NCBI RefSeq assembly: GCF_003473485.1
Contig: NC_053042.1
Location: 45,843,762-45,907,761, forward strand
DNA from: Medicago truncatula
Lineage: Eukaryota; Streptophyta; Magnoliopsida; Fabales; Fabaceae
Length of the DNA: 64,000 bases
Reading direction: 5' to 3'
Position 1 is the first letter of the stretch; each line of letters opens with the position of its first letter. Below the pieces are notes generated by a model. That model ran no database searches. It was not told the DNA's origin and saw only the letters and a list, made by a program, of their open reading frames with translations. Position numbers and translations under genes: made by a program. Shown piece by piece: positions 12,340 through 23,506 of this stretch.

Positions 12340-12716
12340 AGTTGTTGGAACACATGGGAGTGTTTTAGCAAGCTACACCTTAAGGTGCATTTAACTACTT
12401 TTTAGTTATAACTTGCTAAAATACACCTTCTAAAAATTAAGTGTGTGTATTCTAGCAAATGCCTGTAAGAGTTGCTAACATACACCTACTTATTTTTTAA
12501 AAGATGTGTTTTAGCAACATTTACTTTAAGGTGTATTTAACAACTTTTTACTTATATTTTTGCTAAAACACTCCCACTTAAAAATTAGTGGGTGTATCCT
12601 AACAAAACTTATATATATATATATATATATGCGCGGGCTCTTACCAAAATTCAACTTTTTTTTTTATCCTTGATTGTCTACAGGGAAAGGGAAGCAAACC
12701 AGCTGCTAAGCATTAA
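12079..12716 (+). CDS. Small Lys-rich protein, copy 2 (function unknown)
   Basis: Exons 12079-12231 and 12684-12716 are joined by a GT-AG intron to give 61 residues. It starts MASLKADKPV and ends GKGSKPAAKH. It shares with the 9250 gene the first six residues, a central GQ(A/V)KKE motif, a run rich in Lys, Ser and Ala, and an intron placed directly after a Lys-rich run, so the two are diverged tandem paralogues about 2.5 kb apart. No domain, signal peptide or membrane segment is seen. The intron carries a 272-bp insertion embedded in a TA tract that does not disturb the splice sites. Function is unknown; an intrinsically disordered basic protein is the most that composition supports. Confidence 0.72.
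12297..12337. repeat. (TA)n microsatellite, left of intronic insert
   Basis: A pure TA run of about 41 bp. A second TA run lies on the far side of the insert at 12610-12630. Confidence 0.9.
12338..12609. mobile_element. TA-microsatellite-embedded element (Micron-like)
   Basis: This 272-bp segment is flanked directly on both sides by TA runs and lies in the intron of the second small Lys-rich gene. It is made of repeated short motifs in alternating orientation: TTTTAGCAA / TTGCTAAAA variants appear about seven times, and TTAAGGTG(C/T)ATTTAAC appears twice. It has no open frame. Elements inserted in (TA)n tracts are known from grasses as Micron; that comparison is by architecture only. Confidence 0.55.
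12610..12630. repeat. (TA)n microsatellite, right of intronic insert
   Basis: A pure TA run of about 21 bp directly following the inserted element. Confidence 0.85.
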
Positions 12717-15077
12717 CAAGTAGCCTTACTTTACTTAAAAAAAAGTGTTGTTTGTGACTTAAAAAAAGCCACACCAACATTGAATTGAATACAATAATAT
12801 GTGCACCTTATTTTCTTGTAGTTAGCCAATTGATCTTAGAGTTCTCTTAAATGAATCAGTTTGATCTAGAGGCTTCATAATATAATCAAAATTATAATTT
12901 ACATCTTAATAAATTATTGTCATCTCTGTTTTATTTCTGTCAAAAAATTGTCTCTATTTTACTGTGACATCGTTTCTTTGGCTTTTTCCAACAAAACAAA
13001 AAAAACAATTTTTTTTTTATCAATCACCAGTAATTTCTCCTTCGTATGAATATTCCTAGCCTTTGAAGATCTCTAAGCATGTGAGATGTCGCTAAATTAG
13101 AAATGAACCCTGGAAAAATTGATTAAATTTAGACTCCTATTTAGTATTCCTCAATGTACTCTTTCAATTAACACATTGAGATTTTGGATGTTCCTTTCAT
13201 GATGAAGAAGATGTTGCATTGGAGCTTGCCTTGGAAGGTTGACCTAATTATGGATTGACTTCTAGGTTGACAATTGACATTGTCCCCGAGTCCTAAATTA
13301 ATATGTTCTACATCACTTTTGAGTCATTATTTTTAACCTATACATTTATAACACTGGTTACTAACCCATTATTAATAATGGTAATTTTATAAAATTGCAA
13401 TATTATTTTTGTCATTTTATTTAATATACGAAGAAAAAAAATGCATGAGTTCCATCAAGATGAATCGTTCGAAAGAATCTGAGTTCAATTCTTGATAGGA
13501 ACAATTTCTAATTAAATTTTACTTATCTTATCTGAATTCCATAATATTAGGGTCCTTTCCCTAAAATCCGGATGATTAACACCCAAAAAAATATATCTTT
13601 GAATGTTTTGGTATAGAAATTCAAGATGTAGTTTACCATTTTTTACTTTGAAGAAAAGATGTAGTTTATCATTGTACATAGTACTCTACGCATTGAAAAA
13701 TGAGAAATAGTAAAATAATAAATGGTAAAACTGGGAATATTGTGATACAAACTCATCTCTGCAAGTATATGCGGATAAAATAATTTACGAGGACATATTT
13801 TTTTATAGATACGGATATAGATTTGATTGTACATGTGTCCGCGTGTATATGTACTTATTAATATATTAGATAAACTACTGATATTTGTATGTTTGTTTTA
13901 TAATTAGTTGAAAATTTGTACTTTTTTTATACATTATATACATAAGATTTGACTTTTTATACTTTTTTTAGTTTTAAGCTTAGAGAACATAAGTCTTTTT
14001 ATACTTTTTTTTCTTAGACGTTGATTAGTTGTAAATTTGTATGGATTTCAAGAATTGCATAGATTATGTAAGGACTATGAATTTTGTATCAACTATGAAA
14101 TTTGTATGGTTTACAAAATTTGAATGGATTTTGTATGACTTGTGAAATTAAAATGGATGTTTAAAAATTGAAGTTTTTAGATAATTAAAAAAATATTTTT
14201 TTTTAAATTTATAGATATCCGTGAATATATGTGGGTATCTAAATACTTGTTGATTATCTGTATTATGATACTCGTACAGGTATAAGAACGGACATGGGTA
14301 TCAAATTTATTTAATGGGACGGAGATGGATATCATACTACCCATATCCATGGATAATCATTGACACCCCTAATTCTCAATAAATTTTAAATGATAACAAT
14401 TTCATATAATTTATTTACATTCTTGAAACCCAATTCTCATATTAATTTATTCTTCTTCCATTGATTTGTAGTTTTTTCTTCCTTCCTAACTTAACAGCCA
14501 CTAGTATATGTCTTCAAGACAGGTGCAAGATAATAAAATGACTCTTCTTAAGATTGTACTGTTGTTGGACTTGCCCCAAAAGAAAAGTTTGACTTAAAAT
14601 TTGCAACATTATTGTTCTGACCTCTCTCCAGCACCAGCTGAGCAACATCTATTAAAGTTTTTCTTGAAACTAATCTAACATTAAATTTAAATCAAATATT
14701 ACATTATTGATTATAGATATAAAACATATAACTAATCAATATCTTATGAAGAAGCAAACAAATTAATTAAGACCGTTATATTCTTTAATGTATTTTTATT
14801 TTATTAAACATTATAAAATGCCTTAGTAGGTCACTCAATTACTAAGTAAAAAAAGGAAAAAATTTTAACTATATTGCAGAGCCCTCCAAAAAGAAGACTC
14901 TTCCAAAAACTAGCGTATGCCGCTAAATGTGACGCTGACACGGTATTCTTTAGTAAAAGGCGAAAGAATAGTTCGCTATGTCATCAACACACGGCTCCGT
15001 GCTTAATGCTAATGGAGATCAGTTCATTTTATATGCAAGCAGCATAGCTTCTATTATGCATTAAGCGATGTGGGACG
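12717..15077. other. Gene-free block with degraded repeat near 13750-14372
   Basis: No coding gene is seen. The part around 13750-14372 alternates GGATA/TATCC-type motifs and ends in ATTGACACCCCTAA. This resembles the end of a dispersed plant repeat starting (reverse strand) TTAGGGGTGTCAAT, but I could not locate its other end. Most of this block (about 12019-14830) is absent from the right-hand duplication copy. Confidence 0.4.
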
Positions 15078-16630
15078 TTGGTCAGAACAAAGACCCATTC
15101 CCTTTCTTTCTACCCTCCAATTGTCCTTTTAAACAAGCATTTCATGAAACCAATTCCATGGATCAATGTCTTGAATGATATTTCATACAATAAACTTGAG
15201 ATGTCAGAGGAAGTTAAAGAACAGTTAAATTTATCTTACATTGATAAACTATATGCAATTCCATGGCATTTCATTATTTTCCTGTCATTTGTAAAATTAT
15301 ATTCCCTTGCTGTGATTTTAAATTTCTTCAAAGAATTCTTTTTTGCAAGGATAAGAAGGAAGCATCAATTTTATTGATGATTATATTCCATATATTTTTA
15401 ACTGTTCTAATCTCTCAGATTGAACTAGTGCATGCTCAGTTCAAAAGAGCCAAAGCTCAAACAGAATTTCTTGATTTAAAATTAGACTTGGATATAGCAG
15501 TAGCACAGATAGATAAAGACCCTGATCCTGTTATACTCAAAAGGCTCTCTGAGAAGTTGCATCTGAGAAGCTGCATCTGAGGACTAAGAATTACACGAAT
15601 TGGTCATAATAGGCAACGGAGAACTAGAAGACAGTTTTGAAACCGTCTCATCCCTTCTTAGGAAACTGAAAGACTGCGTGCTCACAGAAAATCCTGAGGT
15701 TGATACCTATGACTCTATGAGAGCGAGAATAGTTTCAATTAAGCACCAGTCGATTTTCGATGTCCTATATCTCTTGAACTAATGAAAGATCCTATAATTG
15801 TCTCCACCGGTCAGGTATTATCCACAATCCTTTTTGTGCGAAACATTGTTCTGATGGTGTCAATTATGATTATTGATGAAATTCCTACTTTATTTTGCAG
15901 ACATATGAAAGATCCTGCATTCAAAAATGGCATGATGCTGGTCACAGAACCTGCCCTAAAACACAGCAGACACTTTTGCAAACATCCCTTACTCCTAACT
16001 ACGTTTTGAAGAGTCTGATTGGTTTATGGTGTGATAGCAATGGTGTTGAACTACCAAAGAAGCAAGGGAGTTACAGAACAAAAAAATCTGGATCCAGTCT
16101 TTCAGATTGTGACAGAACTGCTATCAAAGCTTTATTGGTTAAGCTAACACGTAATGATATTGAGCAGCAAAGGGTGGCTGATGATGAGCTCCGGTTGCTA
16201 GCTGGCTAAGAGGAATGCAGATCGAGTATGTATTGTCAAGGCAGGAGCAATACCGCTTCTCGTAGACTTGTTGTCTTCCACAGATCATCGAACTCAGGAG
16301 CACGTTGTTACAGTACTTCTCAATCATTCCATCAACGAGAGTAACAAAGGATGGAGGCTAGAGAAAATGCAGCTATAACTCTCTTTAGTTATGTTACTTT
16401 GTGAAGGTACTCCAAGAGGCAAAAAAGGTGCTGCTACTGCTATATTTAATCTATGTATTTATCATGGAGACAAAGCTAGAGCTGTAAAAGCCGGGATAGT
16501 TGCTCCATTGATACGATTTATGAACGATGTGGGACGTGGGATGGTTGACAAAGCATTAGCTATAATGATAATCCTTGCAAGCCATCATGAAGGCAGGACA
16601 TCAATCGGACAATGCATTGCTTCAATTTGA
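15078..16630 (+). pseudogene. U-box/ARM E3 ligase pseudogene, copy 1 (PUB13/PUB14 type)
   Basis: Pieces of a plant U-box protein follow the family order: UND-domain end (WINVLNDISYNKLEMSEEV, near 15146), UND continuation (ELVHAQFKRAKAQTEFLDLK, 15423 onward), U-box start, an intron after VSTGQ, U-box end ([20 protein letters not shown]) and ARM repeats ([28 protein letters not shown]). The intron at VSTGQ/TYERS matches PUB13/PUB14 relatives. Compared with the copy at 21098 it lacks about 18 bp at the start of the U-box (about 15750), causing a frameshift, and lacks two blocks near 16348 and 16387. The frame also breaks near 15580 and 16205. The last ARM repeats are absent. Intact relatives ubiquitinate targets in immunity and cell-death control; this copy cannot make a full protein. 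Confidence 0.85.
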
Positions 16631-17483
16631 GAAGAAAATGTTTTGAATGTATCTTTTTAAATTTCCATGGCTGTTTTTGTTGAGAAGACCACTCTTTCTT
16701 AGGCAGATATGCTCTGTCTTTTTTTGTGGGGGTTTTATTTTTTTCTTCAAACAATAACGATAATCAAACTTGAACTTAAAAAGGTTACTTTCTTCATGCT
16801 TATATTCGTCCAGTTTTTAAGTCTAACATTGATGATACTAATGGGGATATGTGATCAGTCTAAAGTGGGAACAGAAGATCGTGGCATTCTAAATGTTCAT
16901 ATTGGAGATGTCTTCGTTCACTCAGAATTAACGCAGAAGATATGCCGGTCTGCCACTCTCATTGTTTATTGCCTAGCTAAAAATGCTCCCATATTGTTTT
17001 CACTTCCATCCATTTGTGTAGCAGTTAAAATGTTACGAACCGAAAATAAATGGATTGAAAACTACTATGATAGACCAAAAGAAAAGAATTGTTTCATTGA
17101 AAATTAATAGAAAATGGAGAATATAATTCTTTCTGATGTCTGTGAATACTAAAAGAGTTTAAGAACACAACTGATACAACTCAACGGACTAGAACACCAA
17201 TGTAAATTGTAATTTTATATCCTTTTAGCATGCTAAAGAAGTGGTAAAAACTAAAATTTCTTGAATATAACAGATATCAAGCAAGACACCTAAAATTTCT
17301 TGAAGAGTTTCATTTTGATAGAAAATCGTGTAAAAAGTTTTACACCGTCAACAAATGACAACCAATGATAATAAGTTCGGGTTTAGAAACATTTATGATT
17401 GAAGTCAAATCTTATTAATGTTTCAATGGTTTGATTGATTGACAGTGTAAAAATCTCTACAGCAACTTTATATTTAAATGAAA

Positions 17484-18340
17484 TTATTCACTTAATACAA
17501 GATATGTGAGCCAAGGCAGTCCAAGAGCAAGAGCAGCTAACATCACACGATCGAATGTCTGTAGAAAGGCATCTAATGGAGGCATCTCAGATGGCTGTCT
17601 ACTTATTCCTTTTGATATATTTGAGGCATCAACTGCTTTCCGCGATTTAACTTCATTAGGAAACAAGAATTGCACTGCGTCCCAAAGAGCTATGTTCACA
17701 GAGTAGGGGAATCTATTACTGCAAAAGGAAAAAACATAACAAAGTCAAAAGACAACAATACATATTTGATTTTGAAAAATTAATTACTTCATGAATACCT
17801 TATCCATTCCTTGCATAAAGGGCACCTTTGTCCAGCCATATATATGGAAGATTGCAAACACTTTTTGCAAAAACTACAAAAGTGTATATTCTTAATTAGA
17901 AAAGTTAGAAGTTGATGCACAATAAACTAAATTGAGTATGAGTCATGACAAATGTCTAACATAGATATAAAATCAACAATATGATACTTGAACATTAATC
18001 GTTTTCATACACTCATTCAACAATGATCATTATTTTTCTATCTCTCTTTTCCTATCACATGATTAACATATCATATCTATCAAAGTGTCGATGGAGACAT
18101 GGTCAGTGTGTGTGTGTGTGTGATACGCACCTGTGGCCGCAACAAGTAGTACATGGTTCAAAGTATATCTCCAAACAAATCTGCCAGAATGAATAAAAAA
18201 TCAGCATTGTAACTTACATATCAACAATGTATAAAGCTAGATTAGAAAAAACATCACAAGGATTTCATTACCGGACATGAAAACTTCTCGGTGAGTTCAT
18301 CGGTGTAAGGGATAACAGCGGACGACAAATCAGAACTCAT
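17484..18340 (-). CDS. C3HC4 RING-finger protein with hydrophobic C-terminus
   Basis: Four coding exons on the minus strand (18340-18272, 18180-18131, 17873-17799, 17718-17484), all with GT-AG introns, give 142 residues. A RING domain begins at residue 22: CPIC (22-25), CGH (37-39), CKKC (42-45) and CPLC (57-60), the full set of zinc ligands. Such domains bring an E2 enzyme to a substrate, so an E3 ubiquitin ligase role is likely by family. The last 20 residues (VMLAALALGLPWLTYLVLSE) are strongly hydrophobic and could be a tail anchor or form a hairpin with a membrane. The gene lies in the spacer between the two segmental duplication copies, is antisense to the U-box relics and appears intact. 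I do not recognise a named orthologue. Confidence 0.85.
18105..18122. repeat. (GT)n microsatellite in RING gene intron
   Basis: A run of alternating GT of about 18 bp, in an intron just beyond the end of exon 2 of the RING gene. Confidence 0.8.
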
Positions 18341-19401
18341 CTTGACGAAATTTTTCAGAGAAAGCGACGTACCTTTTCTTCTTTGTCAATTCTCTAAACC
18401 TTTTTTTTTTTTTTTCTTTCGATAAGCACTCTAAACCCTATTTAATTTATAGTGATGAATTAGGTTTTACCGATATATTCTAGTAAAAAATAATCCACGT
18501 TATTCCTTTCAAAAAGTACAGCGAAAGGGACTTTCACGAACCATAACGATAAGTTGAAATGGCAATATCACACCACTACTACCGGGATGATTTCGTAAAA
18601 TCCGGTGTTAAAGTAAATAAAATTGTTTTACGGCAAGACTCCTTTTTAACAATCTAGAATTAAAATTGTATATATTTTGTGACAAGATAGCCAATTTAAA
18701 AATCATATCCATTATAACACATTTCTCTGATCTAGATCATGTGATGTTTGATTATCCTTTTTTTATACAAGTATGGTGTATGACTAGTCTCTAGGATGAT
18801 ATCCATAAAGCTACTATGGAAACTATTACAAAAGTTATAGCCATTTTTTTTGTTGTTAGAGCAGCTCACGTCGAAACTTACGTAACACATGGCAACTCTT
18901 TTTTAGAATATATAGAAACATCGTAACCTCAAACTGTGGCAAGACATGACAGGGTTATGTGCACAAGTTGTGGAGAGAGCAGATTGTTTGTTGGAGGACT
19001 GGTTGTTTCTAAAGTTTGATAATATTGATTTTGAGCTTATTTTTGAACAAATAATATTGATTTTGAGCTTTATCAAAAGTAACAATATATGCTTTAAAAA
19101 AAAAATGGGGAAGATGCTGCGGAATTTGGTCACAACATAACAACTTGTAAACGTAGTTTGGCTTCTAAATTTACAAACCATTAAATTAAGTTTAGTCAGA
19201 GACAAACAAATGAGATCGCTTATGTATTGGTAGGGTAGCCACATTACCAACTAGTCACATTTCTTATTATGATGTACCACCTTGTATTATTTATCTTCTT
19301 ATCAATGAAATGATATAAGATTTTATTTTATTTTATTTAAAAAAAAAAAAAAACACAAATATGTAAATCCTTTGAAAGATAACTTTGAACAACATTTTTT
19401 G
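18341..19401. other. Intergenic DNA between RING gene and right duplication copy
   Basis: The first 100 bp probably hold the RING gene's leader and promoter. The rest is AT-rich. A direct repeat of AATATTGATTTTGAGCTT occurs at about 19020 and 19053. No coding gene is seen. Confidence 0.45.
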
Positions 19402-20004
19402 TTTTATACCTATTGCAACCAATGCTGTTATCACGGAGTTATGGAATTCAAAAGACACGCTGTGTATCATAGAACCAACACAAGTGCATAACTTCATGTT
19501 ATCCTCAGAACGAATTGTCTCATTATATGCCACACTAAAAGCCATATCTTAATTTCAGACACTTATGTCTGATGTCTTCAAGTTTCCAAAACTGGTTCCA
19601 TTCATAAACTTGTTAGATATCTCTTTGGGATATTTTCCTCTCAGTCCATTCCTCTCTTTGGTGATATCGCATTCGTGTGTGTAGCAAGAAAATATTGTCG
19701 CGCTATTTAGCATTTTTCTTTTTTAATAAGGCGTTAACAAACCAAAATACATAATCCAAACTAATTTTCTCTGCAAATAGTCAGATCTAAAGAAAAAATA
19801 ACTAGATGTTTGCTTGCATCCGATATATGTGATCTCTAAAATGTTGACAAGTTCGCTTATACCACCTTGAATTTGTGAATGAAAATTAAACTCCACAAAA
19901 ATATCTAACAACCTCTCTGGAGGATGATTTGTAAGTAATCTTGGAGCCTTGAGAGATGTCCTCGTCACTAGCGTGATGGTGAGTCCAGAACCTAACCTAT
20001 CCAA
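19402..20004 (-). pseudogene. Unrecognised antisense coding relic, copy 2
   Basis: It repeats the coding-like stretches of 10537-11103, including MAFSVAYNETIRSEDNMKLC and TSLKAPRLLTNHPPERLLDI. The stretch breaks at the duplication border (19402), after which unrelated sequence follows. In this copy the 5'-most stretch extends further upstream as MDRLGSGLTITLVT. Family unknown. Confidence 0.4.
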
Positions 20005-20810
20005 AAAAAAAAATCATACGAAAAAAGTTGTTTCAATCATGTTCATCGCATAAGCTTTAAAATGATTTTCTCCAAAAAAACAAGTTCTAAATAAAAATAG
20101 TTCATTCAAATATCAATCACGTTTTGTTAAATAGAAATTATCAAACACGTTCGTAACCTCAATCTAAATCGTCCTTTTTCTTTTACGAAAACAAGATCAC
20201 ATTCCTTATCGTTGATGTGTGCAAATTCATATAAATTATTATAGAATCACTCATTCATGCAATTAAACGTGATAATTTAAGAACTTGTTTTTTTCACTAA
20301 AGTTTAACCAAAAAAAATAAAAATCTCATCAAATATGATACAACCATTCAAAATAAACTGAACCGACATATAAAGTTGTATAAGTCTAACCCATTTAATT
20401 AAATTATTTGGCTAAATAGTGCTTAGTTTTTTTTTTTAAACAGTGCTAATTTTAGATGGGCTATCCGGCATTTGAACTATACCCCTGCCTGCATATATTA
20501 CTATATATGTCCTTACCAAAAAATATATGTAATTACAAAAAAACTATTTTAAAATATATGTCTATATCAACTGAGTTAACTTACACAAACTATTTTAATT
20601 TATACTACTGAAATGTACCAACTTACTTGGTCATATTTTTCATTTTAGGGAACTTATACCTTGTAATATTCATCATTATAAGTATCTGATTCAAAAGTGT
20701 TGCATACTTGCATGTCATTTATGCTATTCTTATCTCCTCTCCACCATGGCTTAATTCACTATCATCCAATGCAAGTAGGGGTTCCTGCCTAGTGGCATAA
20801 TTTAGACTCC

Positions 20811-20817
20811 TATAAAA
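20811..20817 (+). promoter_or_regulatory. Orphan TATA segment copied from the small Lys-rich gene
   Basis: TATAAAAGGCATCGGTTGTG is identical to the segment at 11995. In the left copy the small Lys-rich gene follows 84 bp later; here homology stops about 18 bp after the TATA stretch and U-box-flanking sequence follows. The promoter-like segment therefore has no cognate gene. Confidence 0.6.
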
Positions 20818-21097
20818 GGCATCGGTTGTGTTACAATATATCTAGACCCTCAATTACTAAGAAATAGAGGAAAAAATTAAAACTATAGCATATGCCGCTA
20901 AATGCGACCCTGACACAGTATTCTTTAGTAAAAGGCGAAAGAATAGTTCGCTATGTCGTCATCACACGGCTCCATGCTTAATACCTGTGCAGATCAGTTC
21001 ATTTTATATGCAAGCAGCATAGTTTCTATTATGCATTAATCGAACATAGACCCATTCCCTTCTTTCTACCCTCCACTTGCCATTTTAAACAAGCATT

Positions 21098-22581
21098 TCA
21101 TGAAATCAATTCCATGGATAAATGTCTTGAATGATTTTCATACAACAAACTTGAGATGTCAGAGGAAAGTTCAAAAATGGTTAAATTTATCTTACATTGC
21201 TAAACTATATGCAATTCCATGGCATTTCATTCTTTTCCTGTCATTTGTACAATTATATTCCCTTGCTGTGATTTTAAATTTCTTCAAAGCATTGTTTTTT
21301 GCAAGGATAAGAAGGAAGCATCAATTTTATTGATGATTATATTCCATATATTTTTAACTGTTCTAATCTCTCAAATTGAACTAGTGCATGCTCAGTTCAA
21401 AAGAGCCAAAGCTCAAACAGAATTTCTTGATTTAAAATTAGACTTGGATATAGTAGTAGCACAGAAAGATAAAGACCCTGATCCTGCTATCCTCAAAAGA
21501 CCCACTGAGAAGTTGCATTTGAAGACTATGAATGATCTAAAGAAAGAGTTTAGTGAATTACACGAATTGGTCATAAAAAGTAACGGAGAACTAGGAGACA
21601 GTTTTGAAAGTTGAAACCATCTCATCCCTTCTTAGGAAACTGAAAAACTGCATGCTCGCAGAAAATCCTAAGGTTGATACCTATGAGGGCGCGAATGTTT
21701 CAATTAAGCACTGGTCTCGTGTAATCCCAGAGGATTTTCGATGTCCTATATCTCTTGAATTAAGGGAAGATCCTGTAATTGTCTCAACCGGTCAGGTATT
21801 ATCCACAATCCTTTTTGTGTGAAACATTGTTCTGATGGTGTCGGTTATGATTATTGATGAAATTCCTACTTTATTTTGCAGACATATGAAAGATCCTGCA
21901 TTCAAAAATGACTTGATGCTGGTCACATAACCTGCCCTAAAATACAGTAGACACTTTTGCATACATCCCTTATTGGATAAGAACTGCTATCAAAGCTTTA
22001 TTGGATAAGCTAACAAGTAATGATATTGAACAAAAAAGGGCGGCTGCTGTGAGCTCTGGTTGCTGGCCAAGAGGAATGCAGATAACCAAGTTCGTAGACT
22101 TGTTGTCTTCAACAGATCCTCGAACTCAGGAGCATGTTGTTACAGTACTTCTCAATCATTCCATCAACGAGAGTACAAAGGACTATAGTAAACGCAGGAG
22201 TTATACCGCATAATGTCGATGTGCTGAAAAACGACAGCATGGAGGCTAGAGAAAATGCAGCTACGACTCTCTTTAGTCTATTGGTTTTAGACGAGAACAA
22301 AGTTACAATAGGTGCGGCTGGAGCTATCCCATATCTTATAAAGTTACTTTGTGAAGGTACTCCAAGAGGCAAAAAAAGGTGCTGCTACCGCTATATTTAA
22401 TCTATGTATTTATCATGGAAACAAAGCTAGAGCTGTGAAAGCCGGGATAGTTGCTCCATTGATACAATTTATGAACGATGCGGGACGTGGGATGGTTGAC
22501 AAAGCATTAGCTATAATGATAACCTTGCAAGCCATCATGAAGGTAGGACATCAATCGGTCAATGCATTGCTTCAACTTTGA
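21098..22581 (+). pseudogene. U-box/ARM E3 ligase pseudogene, copy 2 (PUB13/PUB14 type)
   Basis: This is the same gene as the 15078 relic, with a different damage pattern. The UND region (ELVHAQFKRAKAQ onward to NDLKKEFSELHELVIKSNGE) and the first half of the U-box ([20 protein letters not shown]) are better preserved here. It carries an in-frame stop after the segment SFES near 21612, stops in the second U-box exon (21911-21925), a deletion of about 125 bp that removes the U-box to ARM linker (near 21977), and an extra A in a run near 22372 that shifts the frame in the ARM repeats. ARM motifs [16 protein letters not shown] and [16 protein letters not shown] remain readable. The distal ARM repeats are missing in both copies, so the ancestor was probably already truncated before duplication. 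Confidence 0.85.
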
Positions 22582-22816
22582 GAAGATGTTTTGAATGTAT
22601 CTTTTTACATTTCCATGGCTGTTTTTGTTGAGAAGACCACTCTTTCTTCGGAAGATATGCTATCTTTTTTTGCAGGGGTTTTATATTTGCTTCAAACAAT
22701 AACAATAATCGAACTTGAACTTAAAAAGGTTACTTTCTTCATGCTTATATTCGTCCAGTTTTTAAGTCTAGCCTTGATGATACTAATGGGGATATGTGAT
22801 CAGTCTAAAGTGGGAA

Positions 22817-23225
22817 ACTAAGAGTGCTGTTATAACCACAAAATGAGTCCACATATCGATAAATATAGCCTTGCTTGAACTGATTTTGCTATAAATTCCT
22901 TGATAAAATACCCATTATAGGGAAAGGAAGAGGTCTCTCAAAAAAAAAAGGGGGAAAGGAAGAGGTGACCAACAAAAGAGTAATGAACACCTGAGGAAGC
23001 AATCCAAAAAAATTGGATCAAAAACTTAAGGGTAATAGTCATTTTTATTCCTTAATATGTAATGAATAGTCACAGTAATTTCTAAATCTATCGAAATTCT
23101 AAAATAGTTACGGATTGTGCACTTTATTGTTAGTCAAAACACGTTACAATCATCCCTCAATATCGGCCGTAACTCTTTTTTTATAAGGACTGATATGACA
23201 ATAAGTAAGCACTTATAGAGACTTA
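22817..23225. other. TE-remnant-like intergenic DNA
   Basis: Phrases such as GGACTGATATGACAATAAGTAAG recur on the other side of the Stowaway element (23510 onward). A similar phrase set (GACTGATATGATAGTAAATAA) occurs near 36311-36333. This fits a degraded dispersed repeat that the Stowaway element entered. Confidence 0.4.
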
Positions 23226-23506
23226 CTCCTTCCGTCCCAAATTGTATGACGTTTTGGCCATTTCACACGTATTAAGAAATGTAATTAATATTGTGTGGGG
23301 AAGAGAAATTATGAGTTGTTTTACAAAATTATCCTTAATAAATGGTATGAAAAAGATAAATGAAATAATTGAAAGAATAGGGAGTAATTAATAGTTAAGG
23401 ATATAATAGGAAAAGTAACATTAATATTTCATTGGTATTGTAAAGCGACATATAATTTGGGACAAATTTTTTTTCCAAAGCGACATACAATTTAGGACGG
23501 AGGGAG
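23226..23506. mobile_element. Stowaway-type MITE
   Basis: The 281-bp element begins CTCCTTCCGTCCC and ends GGACGGAGGGAG, the terminal repeats typical of plant Tc1/mariner-derived Stowaway elements. It is flanked by the dinucleotide TA on each side, the expected target duplication. The inverted repeats extend inward (AAATTGTATG near the left end, CATACAATTT near the right). It has no coding capacity. Confidence 0.9.

Larger units (their letters stand above)
10537..16871. repeat. Segmental duplication, left copy
   Basis: Nearly identical sequence recurs at 19402-22816 in the same orientation. Matching starts at TTTTATACCTATTGCAACC and ends at about CTAAAGTGGGAA. The left copy contains an additional block of about 2.8 kb (about 12019-14830), holding the second small Lys-rich gene, that the right copy lacks. 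Both copies carry the antisense relic and a broken U-box gene. The spacer between them (16872-19401) holds the intact RING gene. Confidence 0.88.
19402..22816. repeat. Segmental duplication, right copy
   Basis: The segment repeats 10537-12018 and then, after a jump, 14832-16871. The jump removes the block that in the left copy carries the second small Lys-rich gene. Sequence identity looks very high over 19402-20838, with mainly small indels and scattered substitutions, which suggests a fairly recent event. Confidence 0.88.

Noticed and set aside
16709-17107. Hydrophobic frame after the U-box relic, also seen near 22591-22821
   Set aside because: It reads T-rich sequence downstream of the pseudogene, is interrupted differently in the two copies and has no recognised domain.
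18903-19250. Minus-strand 115-residue frame before the right duplication copy
   Set aside because: Low-complexity hydrophobic content over AT-rich sequence, with no splice or domain support.
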